64,000 nt of DNA from Phytomonas francai (lineage: Eukaryota; Euglenozoa; Kinetoplastea; Trypanosomatida; Trypanosomatidae), in assembly GCA_001766655.1 (NCBI GenBank), contig MJCC01000011.1, positions 540,167 to 604,166 on the forward strand, given 5' to 3'. Shown piece by piece: positions 27,708 to 36,992 of the stretch. Below the pieces are notes generated by a model, which was not told the origin of the DNA, did not search any database, and was given only the letters and a program-made list of their open reading frames with translations. Numbering within the stretch: the first letter of the stretch is position 1; each line of letters begins with the position of its first letter. Position numbers and translations under genes: made by a program.

Positions 27708-29110
27708 TCAGATCGCCGGACAGCGATAGAGGTAGGGCAGCCCCTGGACGCGGTCCTTGGCGTGCTGGAGCTCGCGCAGGATGCGGGGCGGCGGGGCGTC
27801 GTCCGGGCCGACGTCGCCGGGGCGGAGCTGGACGACGGTGGGCTCGTCGGCGAGGGCGGGGCCGATGGCGGTCGCGGCCGCGAGCGCGCCGGGCGCCATC
27901 CCCGCGAGTTCGTTCGCGCTGCCGCCGCCGGGCCGCGNGGCCGCGAGCGCGCCGGGCGCCATCCCCGCGAGTTCGTTCGCGCTGCCGCCGCCGGGCCGCG
28001 CGTCGGCGGCGGTGCGGCGGAAGAGCAGCTCTTCCGCGGGCGCGAGGTCGCCGAGGAGGGCGCAGCGCTGGAGGACGCCGGCGAGGCTGCGCTTCGTGTG
28101 CACGCGCTGCATCGACGGCGACGCCGCGAGCAGGCGCTCGGCCAGCCGCAGAGCGTCGCCGCGGATCGCCCGCGCGAGCGCGCGGCCCCGCCCGGTGCTG
28201 CNNNNNNNNNNNNNNNNNNNNNNNNNGGCGCCCCGCCCTCCGACGGCGCCACCGTCGACGCCCCGCCCTCCGATGGCGCCGCCGTCGACGCCCCGTCGTC
28301 GTCGGCGTCCGCGGCGCGCAGGAGGTCGTCCTCCGACCAGTCGTTCGCCCGCGCGATCGCGCGCACGCGGTCGCGCATCACGCTGAGGGCCTCCGCCACC
28401 TCAAAGTCGCCGATGAACCGGTCGTAGTCGAGATTCCGCGCGAACTCGAGGAGATCGCTGGTTTCGTTGAGCTCGGCCTCAAACGCCTCGTCCTCGGTCA
28501 TGGCCCACTTCGGCTTCGCCTTCCCGGGCTTCGCCTTCGCGGTCGAGATAGGCTGCGAGGCACGCGGGAACGGCTCGAGCGCCTTGGCAGGGTTGTACGG
28601 CGCCGGCTGGGGCGGCTGACCGGCGCTTTCGCCGTCGGCATCCTCGGCGGGCGAGGCCTCCATTCTCTGGATCACCGCCCCTCGAAGATGAGCCGCTCGC
28701 CGCGCGGCTTCGACCTCACGATCGAGGTCCGCTTGCTTCATGTTCTTTAGCTGTTTCGCAAAGCTACGCAGCCAGCGACGGTGCCGAGAGAGCACCTGCT
28801 GCGATTTCGTCCGGTTCTTGCCCTGGTTCTGTGCGCGCATCGCCTGATTGCGCTCTCGCAAGGCGCGACACTCCGCAGATGGACCCAGGCCAAGTGGATT
28901 GCCAGTCTTATTTGCAGGGGAAAAGTCCCTGTCGTGACTGACTCCACCGGCGTCATTGCTCAGTCCAAAATCATTTCCGCCGCCTAGCGGCAGCGTTGGT
29001 CGGTCGCAAAGGAGGATGCCTTTGTAATTTTCTAAGTAGATATTTGCGTTGGCGGGCTTCGAATACATCGCCGGATGCTGGCTAAGCAATACATCTTTGA
29101 AGTTTTCCAT
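27708..29110 (-). CDS. Unknown helical protein; gene interrupted by an assembly gap
   Basis: The start at 29110 (MENFKDVLLSQHPAMYSK) reads cleanly to the gap at 28202-28226. After the gap the sensible frame is shifted by one and ends at the stop at 27708 with LQHAKDRVQGLPYLYRCPAI, so the 25 N do not represent the true length. The N-terminal part has ENYKGILLCDRPTL and a basic helix RSFAKQLKNMKQADLDREVEAARR. The middle has an acidic WAMTEDEAFEAELNETSDLL and LEFARNLDYDRFIGDFEVAEA, followed by MRDRVRAIARANDWSEDDLL. The part after the gap is helical. The composition recalls conserved cilium/flagellum-associated proteins, but no family is firmly recognised. Apparent doubling of 21 codons at 27876-28000 is an assembly artefact. 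Confidence 0.65.
27876..28000. repeat. Perfect 62-bp direct duplication separated by one N
   Basis: Bases 27876-27937 and 27939-28000 are identical and separated by a single N. This is the signature of two contig ends overlapping and joined without merging, rather than biology. True sequence probably has one copy. Confidence 0.85.
28202..28226. other. Assembly gap, 25 N
   Basis: Gap inside a repetitive GC-rich coding stretch: the sequence right of it encodes repeated DDGAST-AAPSEGG units. Frame changes across it. Confidence 0.99.
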
Positions 29111-29665
29111 TGTCTTTTCCTAACCAGCTCTTTGTTTATTTTATATTTGTATATTAGGTTTGATTACTACACACAATGGACAGGAAATGCAGATTTGCAC
29201 TACCGTACTTTGTGAGATAGTCACACTTTTTTTCTCCTCAAAGCTCACCGTATTATAAGGAAGGGGGGAAACAGAATGGCAAAACTGATCGCAACACTTC
29301 AAGCGAGGAGTGGAAGCGCAAAAAAAAAAAAAGCAAGAGATACCCGCATTGTAGTAAGCCCTATTTATATATACACACATATATACGCATTGCTGTACGG
29401 AGATTATGATGCGCACATGCTGACTGCATTATATTTACATCATCGTATTGTTCTGGGGGTTGTATTCTTGAAATACAACGATTTACATTCTTATAATCCT
29501 GAGGAGGGGTGGAGAGGGAGGTGGGGAAGTATGGAACGATAGGTTTAACGCTGAGATGACAAGGGGTTTATCTTTTTAGGGGGTTGACTGCGGAAGAGTA
29601 TTTCTTCAAAAAAAAAAAATACGTGATCACTCCCCTCTTTCTTCTCCTTTTGGGGGAGAATAATA
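29111..29665. other. Spacer of about 555 bases
   Basis: AT-rich with A runs (29320, 29610) and TA-rich stretches. No coding signal. Holds the 3' UTR of the large orphan gene and the leader of the gapped gene. Confidence 0.6.
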
Positions 29666-32600
29666 TCAACCCAAGGAATGGCTTCCCAAAACAAGCCGCC
29701 CCCAATGCGAGGACAGCAGGAGTGGCAGCGTGACGGCTTGTGCACCTTCCCGTTGAAGCATGAGGCGCACATCACACGCAAGCGACAAAGGCGCTTTGGT
29801 AACCTCAAAGCTATTCGAAAAGAATTCACAGAACGTTTCTACACTCAGCTCCAGATTGTCTACCGCCATTGCAGGGGGGGGCGCCACGTTTCCTTCTACC
29901 GTGTTCATGGCTACCCGCTCTGTATTCCGAAAACCGATCTGCTGACGGCTTTGCAAGGCAGCGATTGTGTGGAAGGTGCGCTCTATTGTCGCCATTTTCG
30001 AATAGCTGACTCGAGCCACAAACTTGAGGACTCGTCGCAGGGGTGGGTAGGCCGGGCAGAGATGCCCCGCCCCGCCCGCCCGAGGCCCCAGCGCGAAGTT
30101 GGACCTCAGGAGGTGGAGCAAGACCAAGGGGATGTCCTCGTTTTGGACGGCCCACACCCACTGCGGTGCCCTGCCGCCATTGGGCTGAGCTATCATAGAG
30201 GAATTCAGCCACCACCACCGCATCGATTGCCAGGCCGCCTCCGCGTTTGCGTTCGGCTTCTCGGAGTTCTCGCCGATCGAAACGGGCTCGGCGGCTTGGT
30301 AGGACAGCTGTGCGGGCAATGTCATGATCACCGCACGCAGCTCCCGTATCGTGGGCTCTGGGATGGCCGAGACCGCCGAACAGGGATACCCGCCTTCCTT
30401 TAGATCCGTACTGCTGCAGAAACACCAGCGACGTAGAGCGAGATTCGTGATAAAGTGCCGAGCGTTGGCAAGGATTGGAGGCACCATGTCACCCCCTTCG
30501 GCAGGGGGTAGAATAACAACTTCTTCCTCTGTTGGAACCTTCGAGGCTTCCCTGAAGAGATTCTGCATCTCCTTGAGCGACAGAAAGCTCAGGGGTGCTG
30601 TTTCCTTTGCTCGACAGGGGGCACTGAGGAGAAAAGAATCAAACCAGCAATGGCAACACAACGTCTCCATCAGAGCACTACTGTCTTCTTGCCTTTCATC
30701 TTTGCCATTGAAGTCGCCTAGCGTTCGGCTCGCGGCTGGTAATAAATGTTCCATTCGGGCCAGTTGCGTCAGAACATTCGCGTAGAGGAACTCCTCCTCC
30801 TTGAGCATCGAGCGCCCAAAAATGGAAAAGGAAGTGATAAAAAGCTTCATATTGAGACGAACCCATACGTTTAGCCCGGAGAAGGACTTCGCTTTCTCCT
30901 GTTTAACTCCACAGGCATTGGTAGGGGCTGGAGGGAGAAAGATATCTGGGACGGTATGAGGCCGCACCATAGGCAGAGAGGATCCATCGCTCGGCTTGTT
31001 AATAGCGACCTGGTACATCCCATGGAGCCAATCGAAGCAGCCGTTCATGCTCATCTTGAAGCAGAACAGTACCTCGCATACGAGCTCGCAACAGCGCGTA
31101 ATATAAGATGACACCTGAAATTCCCCGCCCCGATCGAGGTTCGTGGGGGGAGGGCTTTGTGCTGTAGTCCGGTCTTCTTGTGGAAGCGCAAAAAGCCGCG
31201 CAAGAAGTTTCCTTACCATGACCGGCACGAGATCCTCCAGCATTGCATCGCTTACGAGCTCAGCTTGGGGGTTGTTCGCGACGGGGGACTCCTCACCTAT
31301 CCGCATCTCAGCCTGAGACAGCACACTCCGCAGAACACACGCCACGGCGGCAGCTTCGACCTTCTTAAAGTACTCATTCAGGTCTGGCCAGAAGACGTCG
31401 GATGCGACCGATGGCGTAGCTGCCAGCATCACGTTACGGATCAATTCTTTCAGCTTGTCACCCTCCAGTACGGGAAGCATCACGAGCAAGGAAGACGCCG
31501 CAGAGGACTCCTCCTTTTCCGTCGTACTTGCCGCAGCGCGGCCTGGGGAGCGGCGTTTTAGATTCGAAATCATCATTTCCAAACCACCCGCCATGGTCTC
31601 CAGACCAATGGCAAGTTGCTGTTCCAGCCATATGCAACAGGCCTCGAGTAATTTTTCCCTGTGCTCGTTTGCTAGAGCTCTCACGGTGTTTTGGGATTCT
31701 TGAAAATTGCGATCCACGGTGGCGTAGTATACGGTCTTGCTATTGCCGAGGGTCCTTGTTCCTGTTAGCGTGTCCGTCTGCTTCAATTTATCGTCAACTT
31801 TATCATAACACAAGAGCTGTAAGAAGGCAGAATCTCTAAGGAGGTGCAGCAGCTGCGTCAGGAAACGCATCAAGCAGCCAAACACCTGAACCTCCGTTCG
31901 AAGGGTATGGATTCGAACCGCCTTATCGATTTTCGCGTGGTCGGGCTGCGATGGGGGCGCGGTGTGGGTGGAGGATTGGGCGCGATGCACCTGTACGAGC
32001 TCACCGCAGATTGATGAGGGCAGTCGATAATCGCTTAACCGCAAGGGCGCTGGCAGCTGATGCGGACAGACACTTTCATTTGTAAAGAGCTTTTTGGACA
32101 GGGATGAGTTGCGCACAGTCTCTGTTATTCGGGATATCAGATACTCGGACGATTTCACCCGCTCCTTAATATTTTCATGTGAATGGGGTTGAGCCGATTT
32201 CGTGCAGTCTCCTGAAAGCGTTTTGTCGAGCTCGCTGTTGGGGTCCTGTTTAGACGAAATGGTGTTGAAGCTGAAGTCTTCATTTCGAAAGAAGAAGAGT
32301 ACACGTGGGAAGTTTACGGTCGCGGCAGCAGCCTCCACACTGTTGACGCATTCGTTCGCGTCTGAGGGACCTTGTGGGGGCGAGCTCAACCGTTCACTTT
32401 CACTTTGCAGGGAGATGCTCGCACCGCTTGCATTGTACGGAGTTTGAGAAGCGCTATTCGCTTTCTTTTTGCTTGATAGCTTGCTGTGACCATGCGTGGG
32501 TGCTGGGTTCGCCCCCCGAAATGGTTGTGTGTTGGTCACCACCGTTGGTTCCGAGGAAACGACAGACGCGGTCGGTTCGAAAGCATTTTTCCAGTCCTCC

Positions 32601-35230
32601 CGCCACCGCCTCATGTTCGTGTCCTCCAGAATAAGCTCCTGGCGTAGGCAACTCGCACTCCAGTCCTGCGCACGCATCGCTCGCGGTCTTTTTGGGTTCG
32701 CACCGCTATTGCTGAGGGACGTGGAACCCGCTGGGTTGCCGCTGCCTGTCTTCGGATGCAGTCCCTGGGAGGGGCTCCCGCTAGAGAACGCCAGGGTGGT
32801 TCGTAAGGGTGAGGCCAGATTCGCTTCCTTGCCGGGTGGGGCACCCGTCAGTGGAAACCCAGGGCGAAACGAATTGTGGTAAATCTGTTGAAAGGAAACG
32901 CCCGTATTGCTCGAGGATGCGGTATCGATGGTGCCATCCGAGTTCCGTCCGCCAGGGGGCTCTGGGAGGTGAAAGTACGCTTCCTGCAGCCGTTGTTGCC
33001 GCGTGGGGAGGTTGTACTCGACAAAAAAACCCAGAACACAGAGAGGCGGGAGAATCACGAGAGGGCTGTCCGTGGAGGCAGTCTCATCCCTTGAATTACT
33101 ATCGACCATCATGCTGTTTGTGGTGTTTCGGATGCCCTTGCTGCGCGCACTCCCGCTTCGACCCCCTTTGCCCCGCTGTAATGTGGAGTGGCTCGCGGAG
33201 AAGGAGGTGGACCGGACCTTAGCACCGCCCCCATAGTTCCCCACACCACGTAAAAGGGAAGAGGTGAGTAAATTTGCGATGGGGCCGGAATCCATTACGT
33301 TATTCTGGTGCTGCCGCTGGAGAACACCCTGGAGAAAACGCTCCGCAGACTCAAGCGCGAGCTGCAATTTCTGCTGAAGAATGCGATAGAAAAGCGTGGA
33401 GTTCGGGAAGTTGAACAAAAACAGGTAGCGGAGGGGCGGTATGGGATCGTTTAACTCGCTAAGCTCGTTGAGAGGTGAAGCAGGCGTGGTACCTCCATGG
33501 GGCTGTTCCTTATACTGAGATGGGGGGCCAAGAGGCCACCGGATCGAGGGCACCAGACCCGAGGTGAGGACGTGCAGATTGTGTAAGTGTGTGTTAACGA
33601 GCTCATGGCAAAGCTGCTCCGCCATGGTGTCGAATTCGCGATGTTCATCCTCTTCAATAACGTGAGTTGAGGAGCGACGGAAGACGTTTTTCAGGTTCGA
33701 AATACTAGAGATCGCCAAGCGGTTACGCGACGTCAAGGGAGATCGTCCGAAGGCCTGGAAAACGCGAGGGGTCATAAACACTTTTTGGTACCCATCCTCA
33801 GGCTGAAATAGAAATGAGGTGCTCGCTGAAGGTGTAGTGGAGTTCTGGATGTTAAGAGACGAGCCCATGTCCTCAGTCGCACCCACCGCGTGACCAGGAA
33901 TTTTCGTAGGCAAAGAGTTCGCTGCAGACGATGCGTGGGCCCTGTCAATAGTATCGGCACATAGACATACCCCACTCAAATCGTCGCCAAATACAAAACA
34001 ACCGGCAGGCGGCATGCGGTGCATCCAGCCAGGAATAATCTCACTCCGTCGAGTCGGCGGACTACAGTTTGGTCCAATATTAGCGATGCTTGCGGTGACT
34101 GGTGAGGTACCCGCCTTACCCTCCAGCACCTCTCCATCGTCCGGTCGCTGATTTTCATCAAACCGTCGTCGAATATCCTCGAGGAAATTTCGTTGGAGTC
34201 GTTCCTTTTCCACTTGCAAGCCTTTCAAGCCCTCCTCAACCGCCCTTGCTTGCATATCGGAGAGGTGACTACCCATCTGTTCCGCGGCAAATTCTAAATG
34301 CTCTTGAGCGGTGTTGATACCGTCCTCACCACGTAGCTTTGAGCTTTGGGGGGACTGGAGCTCAAAGACGCTCGAGGACTTTGCATCCAGTGAGGCCATT
34401 TCGACGAGGCTGTGCTCACATCTCGGGCCTGAGTGGCCTTGCCATGCGTCCGTTTCGTCGTCGAGCCTCCAAAGATACTTTCGCACCCACGACCGCCACG
34501 TCGTGACCGGGAGGTCCTGTTGAAGGCGCCGCACGGGCCTTCCGTTGATGTCTGCCGCATCCAAAAAGCGATTGTTGGATACGCAGAATGCGAGCTCAAT
34601 TAGACCCCTGGCCAACGCACGACAGTGCTCCTCTGCGGGTTCGGCAAGGGAGCTTTGCCTCTTTCCCAGGTCGTCGCTCGAATCTTTTGAAACCTCGGCA
34701 ACCTCACAATCCACCGCGGGTGGGAGGACGCACGTCTTGGCAGCTTTTTCACTCTCTGCGGGGTGTTGTGAACGGGCCGCTTCGGAGTCGTGGCCAAGCG
34801 CGCGATACTTCTGAATCCGCTCACGCCGCAGCCGATGGTTGAGCTCCTCGTCAAGGCGAAGCTCCGCCACGCGATGGGCACTCGCGCGATCCGTTTTTAG
34901 CAGGGTCGTGGCGTGCTCCAGTAGACGATTGGTCTTTATTCGTTCGACGTCTTCATTGGGCTCCTGTCTATCGACATCACCGGTTTGGGACTCCGCTAGA
35001 AACTCGCGCAGAACACGCTCCGCTCGTAGCTTTTGTTGTTCTTCTTTTTTGGCGCGTATTTTTTCCATGTAGGTAGAGCATACGCCGGCGATCGAATCCC
35101 CCTTTACCGGATCCTCAGCACCATCGTAGCCAATACCGAGCTCTCGCATGTTCTCCTCCATGGCATCCAAGGCAGCAAAGGTTTCGGTGGCTAGCCTACC
35201 TAGTTTCTTTTTTTTTCTCAAGGATTCCAT
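29666..35230 (-). CDS. Very large unknown protein (1854 residues)
   Basis: Start placed at the ATG at 35230, MESLRKKKKLGRLATETFAALDAMEENM. An upstream TTG-initiated extension would be an AT-rich leader. The N-terminal 250 residues are highly charged helices, partly coiled coil (MEKIRAKKEEQQKLRAERVL). Residues 350-1050 are mostly low-complexity Ser/Pro/Asn/Gly sequence with ordered islands such as PPLRYLFLFNFPNSTLFYRIL and LCVLGFFVEYNLP. The C-terminal 800 residues are largely helical and look folded: VFGCLMRFLTQLLHLLRDSA, EKLLEACCIWLEQQLAIGLE, YITRCCELVCEVLFCFKMSM and FHTIAALQSRQQIGFRN. This layout resembles helical-rod tethering or scaffold proteins, but no specific family is recognised. It is the longest gene of the window and lies behind a 1.76 kb spacer. 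Confidence 0.7.
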   Translation of the reverse strand: MESLRKKKKLGRLATETFAALDAMEENMRELGIGYDGAEDPVKGDSIAGVCSTYMEKIRAKKEEQQKLRAERVLREFLAESQTGDVDRQEPNEDVERIKTNRLLEHATTLLKTDRASAHRVAELRLDEELNHRLRRERIQKYRALGHDSEAARSQHPAESEKAAKTCVLPPAVDCEVAEVSKDSSDDLGKRQSSLAEPAEEHCRALARGLIELAFCVSNNRFLDAADINGRPVRRLQQDLPVTTWRSWVRKYLWRLDDETDAWQGHSGPRCEHSLVEMASLDAKSSSVFELQSPQSSKLRGEDGINTAQEHLEFAAEQMGSHLSDMQARAVEEGLKGLQVEKERLQRNFLEDIRRRFDENQRPDDGEVLEGKAGTSPVTASIANIGPNCSPPTRRSEIIPGWMHRMPPAGCFVFGDDLSGVCLCADTIDRAHASSAANSLPTKIPGHAVGATEDMGSSLNIQNSTTPSASTSFLFQPEDGYQKVFMTPRVFQAFGRSPLTSRNRLAISSISNLKNVFRRSSTHVIEEDEHREFDTMAEQLCHELVNTHLHNLHVLTSGLVPSIRWPLGPPSQYKEQPHGGTTPASPLNELSELNDPIPPLRYLFLFNFPNSTLFYRILQQKLQLALESAERFLQGVLQRQHQNNVMDSGPIANLLTSSLLRGVGNYGGGAKVRSTSFSASHSTLQRGKGGRSGSARSKGIRNTTNSMMVDSNSRDETASTDSPLVILPPLCVLGFFVEYNLPTRQQRLQEAYFHLPEPPGGRNSDGTIDTASSSNTGVSFQQIYHNSFRPGFPLTGAPPGKEANLASPLRTTLAFSSGSPSQGLHPKTGSGNPAGSTSLSNSGANPKRPRAMRAQDWSASCLRQELILEDTNMRRWREDWKNAFEPTASVVSSEPTVVTNTQPFRGANPAPTHGHSKLSSKKKANSASQTPYNASGASISLQSESERLSSPPQGPSDANECVNSVEAAAATVNFPRVLFFFRNEDFSFNTISSKQDPNSELDKTLSGDCTKSAQPHSHENIKERVKSSEYLISRITETVRNSSLSKKLFTNESVCPHQLPAPLRLSDYRLPSSICGELVQVHRAQSSTHTAPPSQPDHAKIDKAVRIHTLRTEVQVFGCLMRFLTQLLHLLRDSAFLQLLCYDKVDDKLKQTDTLTGTRTLGNSKTVYYATVDRNFQESQNTVRALANEHREKLLEACCIWLEQQLAIGLETMAGGLEMMISNLKRRSPGRAAASTTEKEESSAASSLLVMLPVLEGDKLKELIRNVMLAATPSVASDVFWPDLNEYFKKVEAAAVACVLRSVLSQAEMRIGEESPVANNPQAELVSDAMLEDLVPVMVRKLLARLFALPQEDRTTAQSPPPTNLDRGGEFQVSSYITRCCELVCEVLFCFKMSMNGCFDWLHGMYQVAINKPSDGSSLPMVRPHTVPDIFLPPAPTNACGVKQEKAKSFSGLNVWVRLNMKLFITSFSIFGRSMLKEEEFLYANVLTQLARMEHLLPAASRTLGDFNGKDERQEDSSALMETLCCHCWFDSFLLSAPCRAKETAPLSFLSLKEMQNLFREASKVPTEEEVVILPPAEGGDMVPPILANARHFITNLALRRWCFCSSTDLKEGGYPCSAVSAIPEPTIRELRAVIMTLPAQLSYQAAEPVSIGENSEKPNANAEAAWQSMRWWWLNSSMIAQPNGGRAPQWVWAVQNEDIPLVLLHLLRSNFALGPRAGGAGHLCPAYPPLRRVLKFVARVSYSKMATIERTFHTIAALQSRQQIGFRNTERVAMNTVEGNVAPPPAMAVDNLELSVETFCEFFSNSFEVTKAPLSLACDVRLMLQREGAQAVTLPLLLSSHWGRLVLGSHSLG

Positions 35231-35443
35231 TTCTCGAAGACGAATACTTGTAATAATCGTTATACAGACAAGTAAAAGATTGCGCTTTGTATTGTGTGCG
35301 CCAAAGTAAAACAATTACTCCCCTACTCCAAATTAAGAAAGACAATGGAAGAGGAATTTTTGGAAATTTCATTTTTTTAAGTGAATACAAGCTGTTGCTA
35401 GCGTTGGGATTTTTAGGATCATAAAAATATTCATCTTCATGGC

Positions 35444-35480
<37 letters not shown>

Positions 35481-36992
35481 AAAGAGACCGATAATGGGAA
35501 TGGGATCTTCCCCTGGGAAAGATCAACCTCGATTGGAAAAATTGTACGAATGACTATGCGCCCTGTAGAAAAAAAGAAATGTCCATTTTCTTCAACAGAC
35601 GCTGCAAGGTACCTCCCAGTGCTGCAATGCGTGGTGGTCCTTAGATATGAATGCGTGCGGAAGTCTCTTTGGGTTGGTACTTCCCTATCTTAGTTTAGTT
35701 TCGTCTTTGCCAACAGATTCTCCAAATCAAGCTATTTTACTGGTGATAAAGCATTCAGGATCGTTATGGATCATTTCATCTGTTTTTGTGTTTCCGCTAA
35801 TTTTTCACGTGCTTTATATCGCGTGCTCATGACCCCCACAACAAGAATTTTTAAACATTCATTTATCAAAAGTAGGTTTGTAATACAATGTTGATTTGCA
35901 TCGGCATTTCTTACCGCTTCTGGTACAACCCCAATTAATTTACGAGCATCTTGCAAAGTTGCGCATTGATACGCAATACATTAACCGTGGCTCGGATCGT
36001 GTTGTGGTTAGCTTTGCGTGTAAAGTATGTTTAGTATATTGTTCCTTCTGAGATAAGAGCTGATTCTTTTTTTTTCCAATTTGTCTGGGAATATCACCAA
36101 TTTTCATGTTCACGCTTGCCTATACCACTTGCAGTTGCTGTTAAAACTTCTTTTCAACAACCTTGAGGAATGAAACAGTTCGGACTAAATTCACCGCTCA
36201 TTTCATGTAGTCTTATGTAGGTGTATCTGAAAATTTGCCAACACAAATCAGCTGACGGCGTCAATCCCAGTTTTGACTTGATGAACCGTCTTTACTCGCA
36301 ATTTATATTGGTCATGAACGCCACCGGAAATACTCCACCTTCAAGAACCTATTCACAGGAAGAGCTGCTGACAACATTCCCGTTGGGTATACTCCTGTTT
36401 AAAAGCATAGTACCTACTTTACGACGATAATGAAAAGTATTCGTCATTTCATCGGGAGGAAAAAAAGAAGCATGAAGCTCTATATTTTTATGTAATTAAT
36501 GGAAAAATAATTTTGAGTCGTTCCAGATTTTTCACCATTCGTATGTCTTAAAAAGTTCTCATAGTTTATTTAACTCTAATTTGGGCTCTACGTATTGTGT
36601 TCATATTCTGCTCAAAAAGTCTAGTATTTTATCCTTATTTTTGTTAATCATAGATAACACACAAGATAAGGGTGCAATTTTGAACAGTAAAATTATCCCA
36701 TAGTTTGGATTCATAATCTTAGCGTATTTTACTGCAGTCATTTCTGCTACCTGAAGGAAACCCACTCCATCTGGAATTTTACGCTGAGTAAAGTATACCC
36801 ATTGAGAGGTAATTTTAGGAAATTAATACTACGACAAAAAAAAAGGGAGGACCCACACAATACTACATTTCCATTTTACTAAAATTTTCCTGATTATCCT
36901 TATTAGAGGAACACTTTAATATTTATTTTTTTAACTCGCATGATTTCTCCGTACCCTTCCTAATAAGCGGATTAGACCTCAATGTCGTTATT
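35231..36992. other. Gene-free 1.76 kb AT-rich region within the minus cluster
   Basis: Between the stop of lysyl-tRNA synthetase and the start of the 1854-residue gene. It contains a TA microsatellite at 35449-35477 and many short AT-rich frames without protein-like composition on either strand. I looked for tRNA B-box patterns and saw none. It is much longer than other spacers in the minus cluster. Confidence 0.6.
35449..35477. repeat. (TA)n microsatellite
   Basis: About 29 bases of alternating TA in the leader or upstream region of the 1854-residue gene. Confidence 0.95.

Noticed and set aside
27876..28000. Genuine coding tandem repeat
   Set aside because: Two identical copies around a single N are best explained by an unmerged contig overlap.
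35231..36992. tRNA genes in the long spacers
   Set aside because: No convincing B-box (GGTTCGANTCC) on either strand by eye; a tRNA scan would be decisive.
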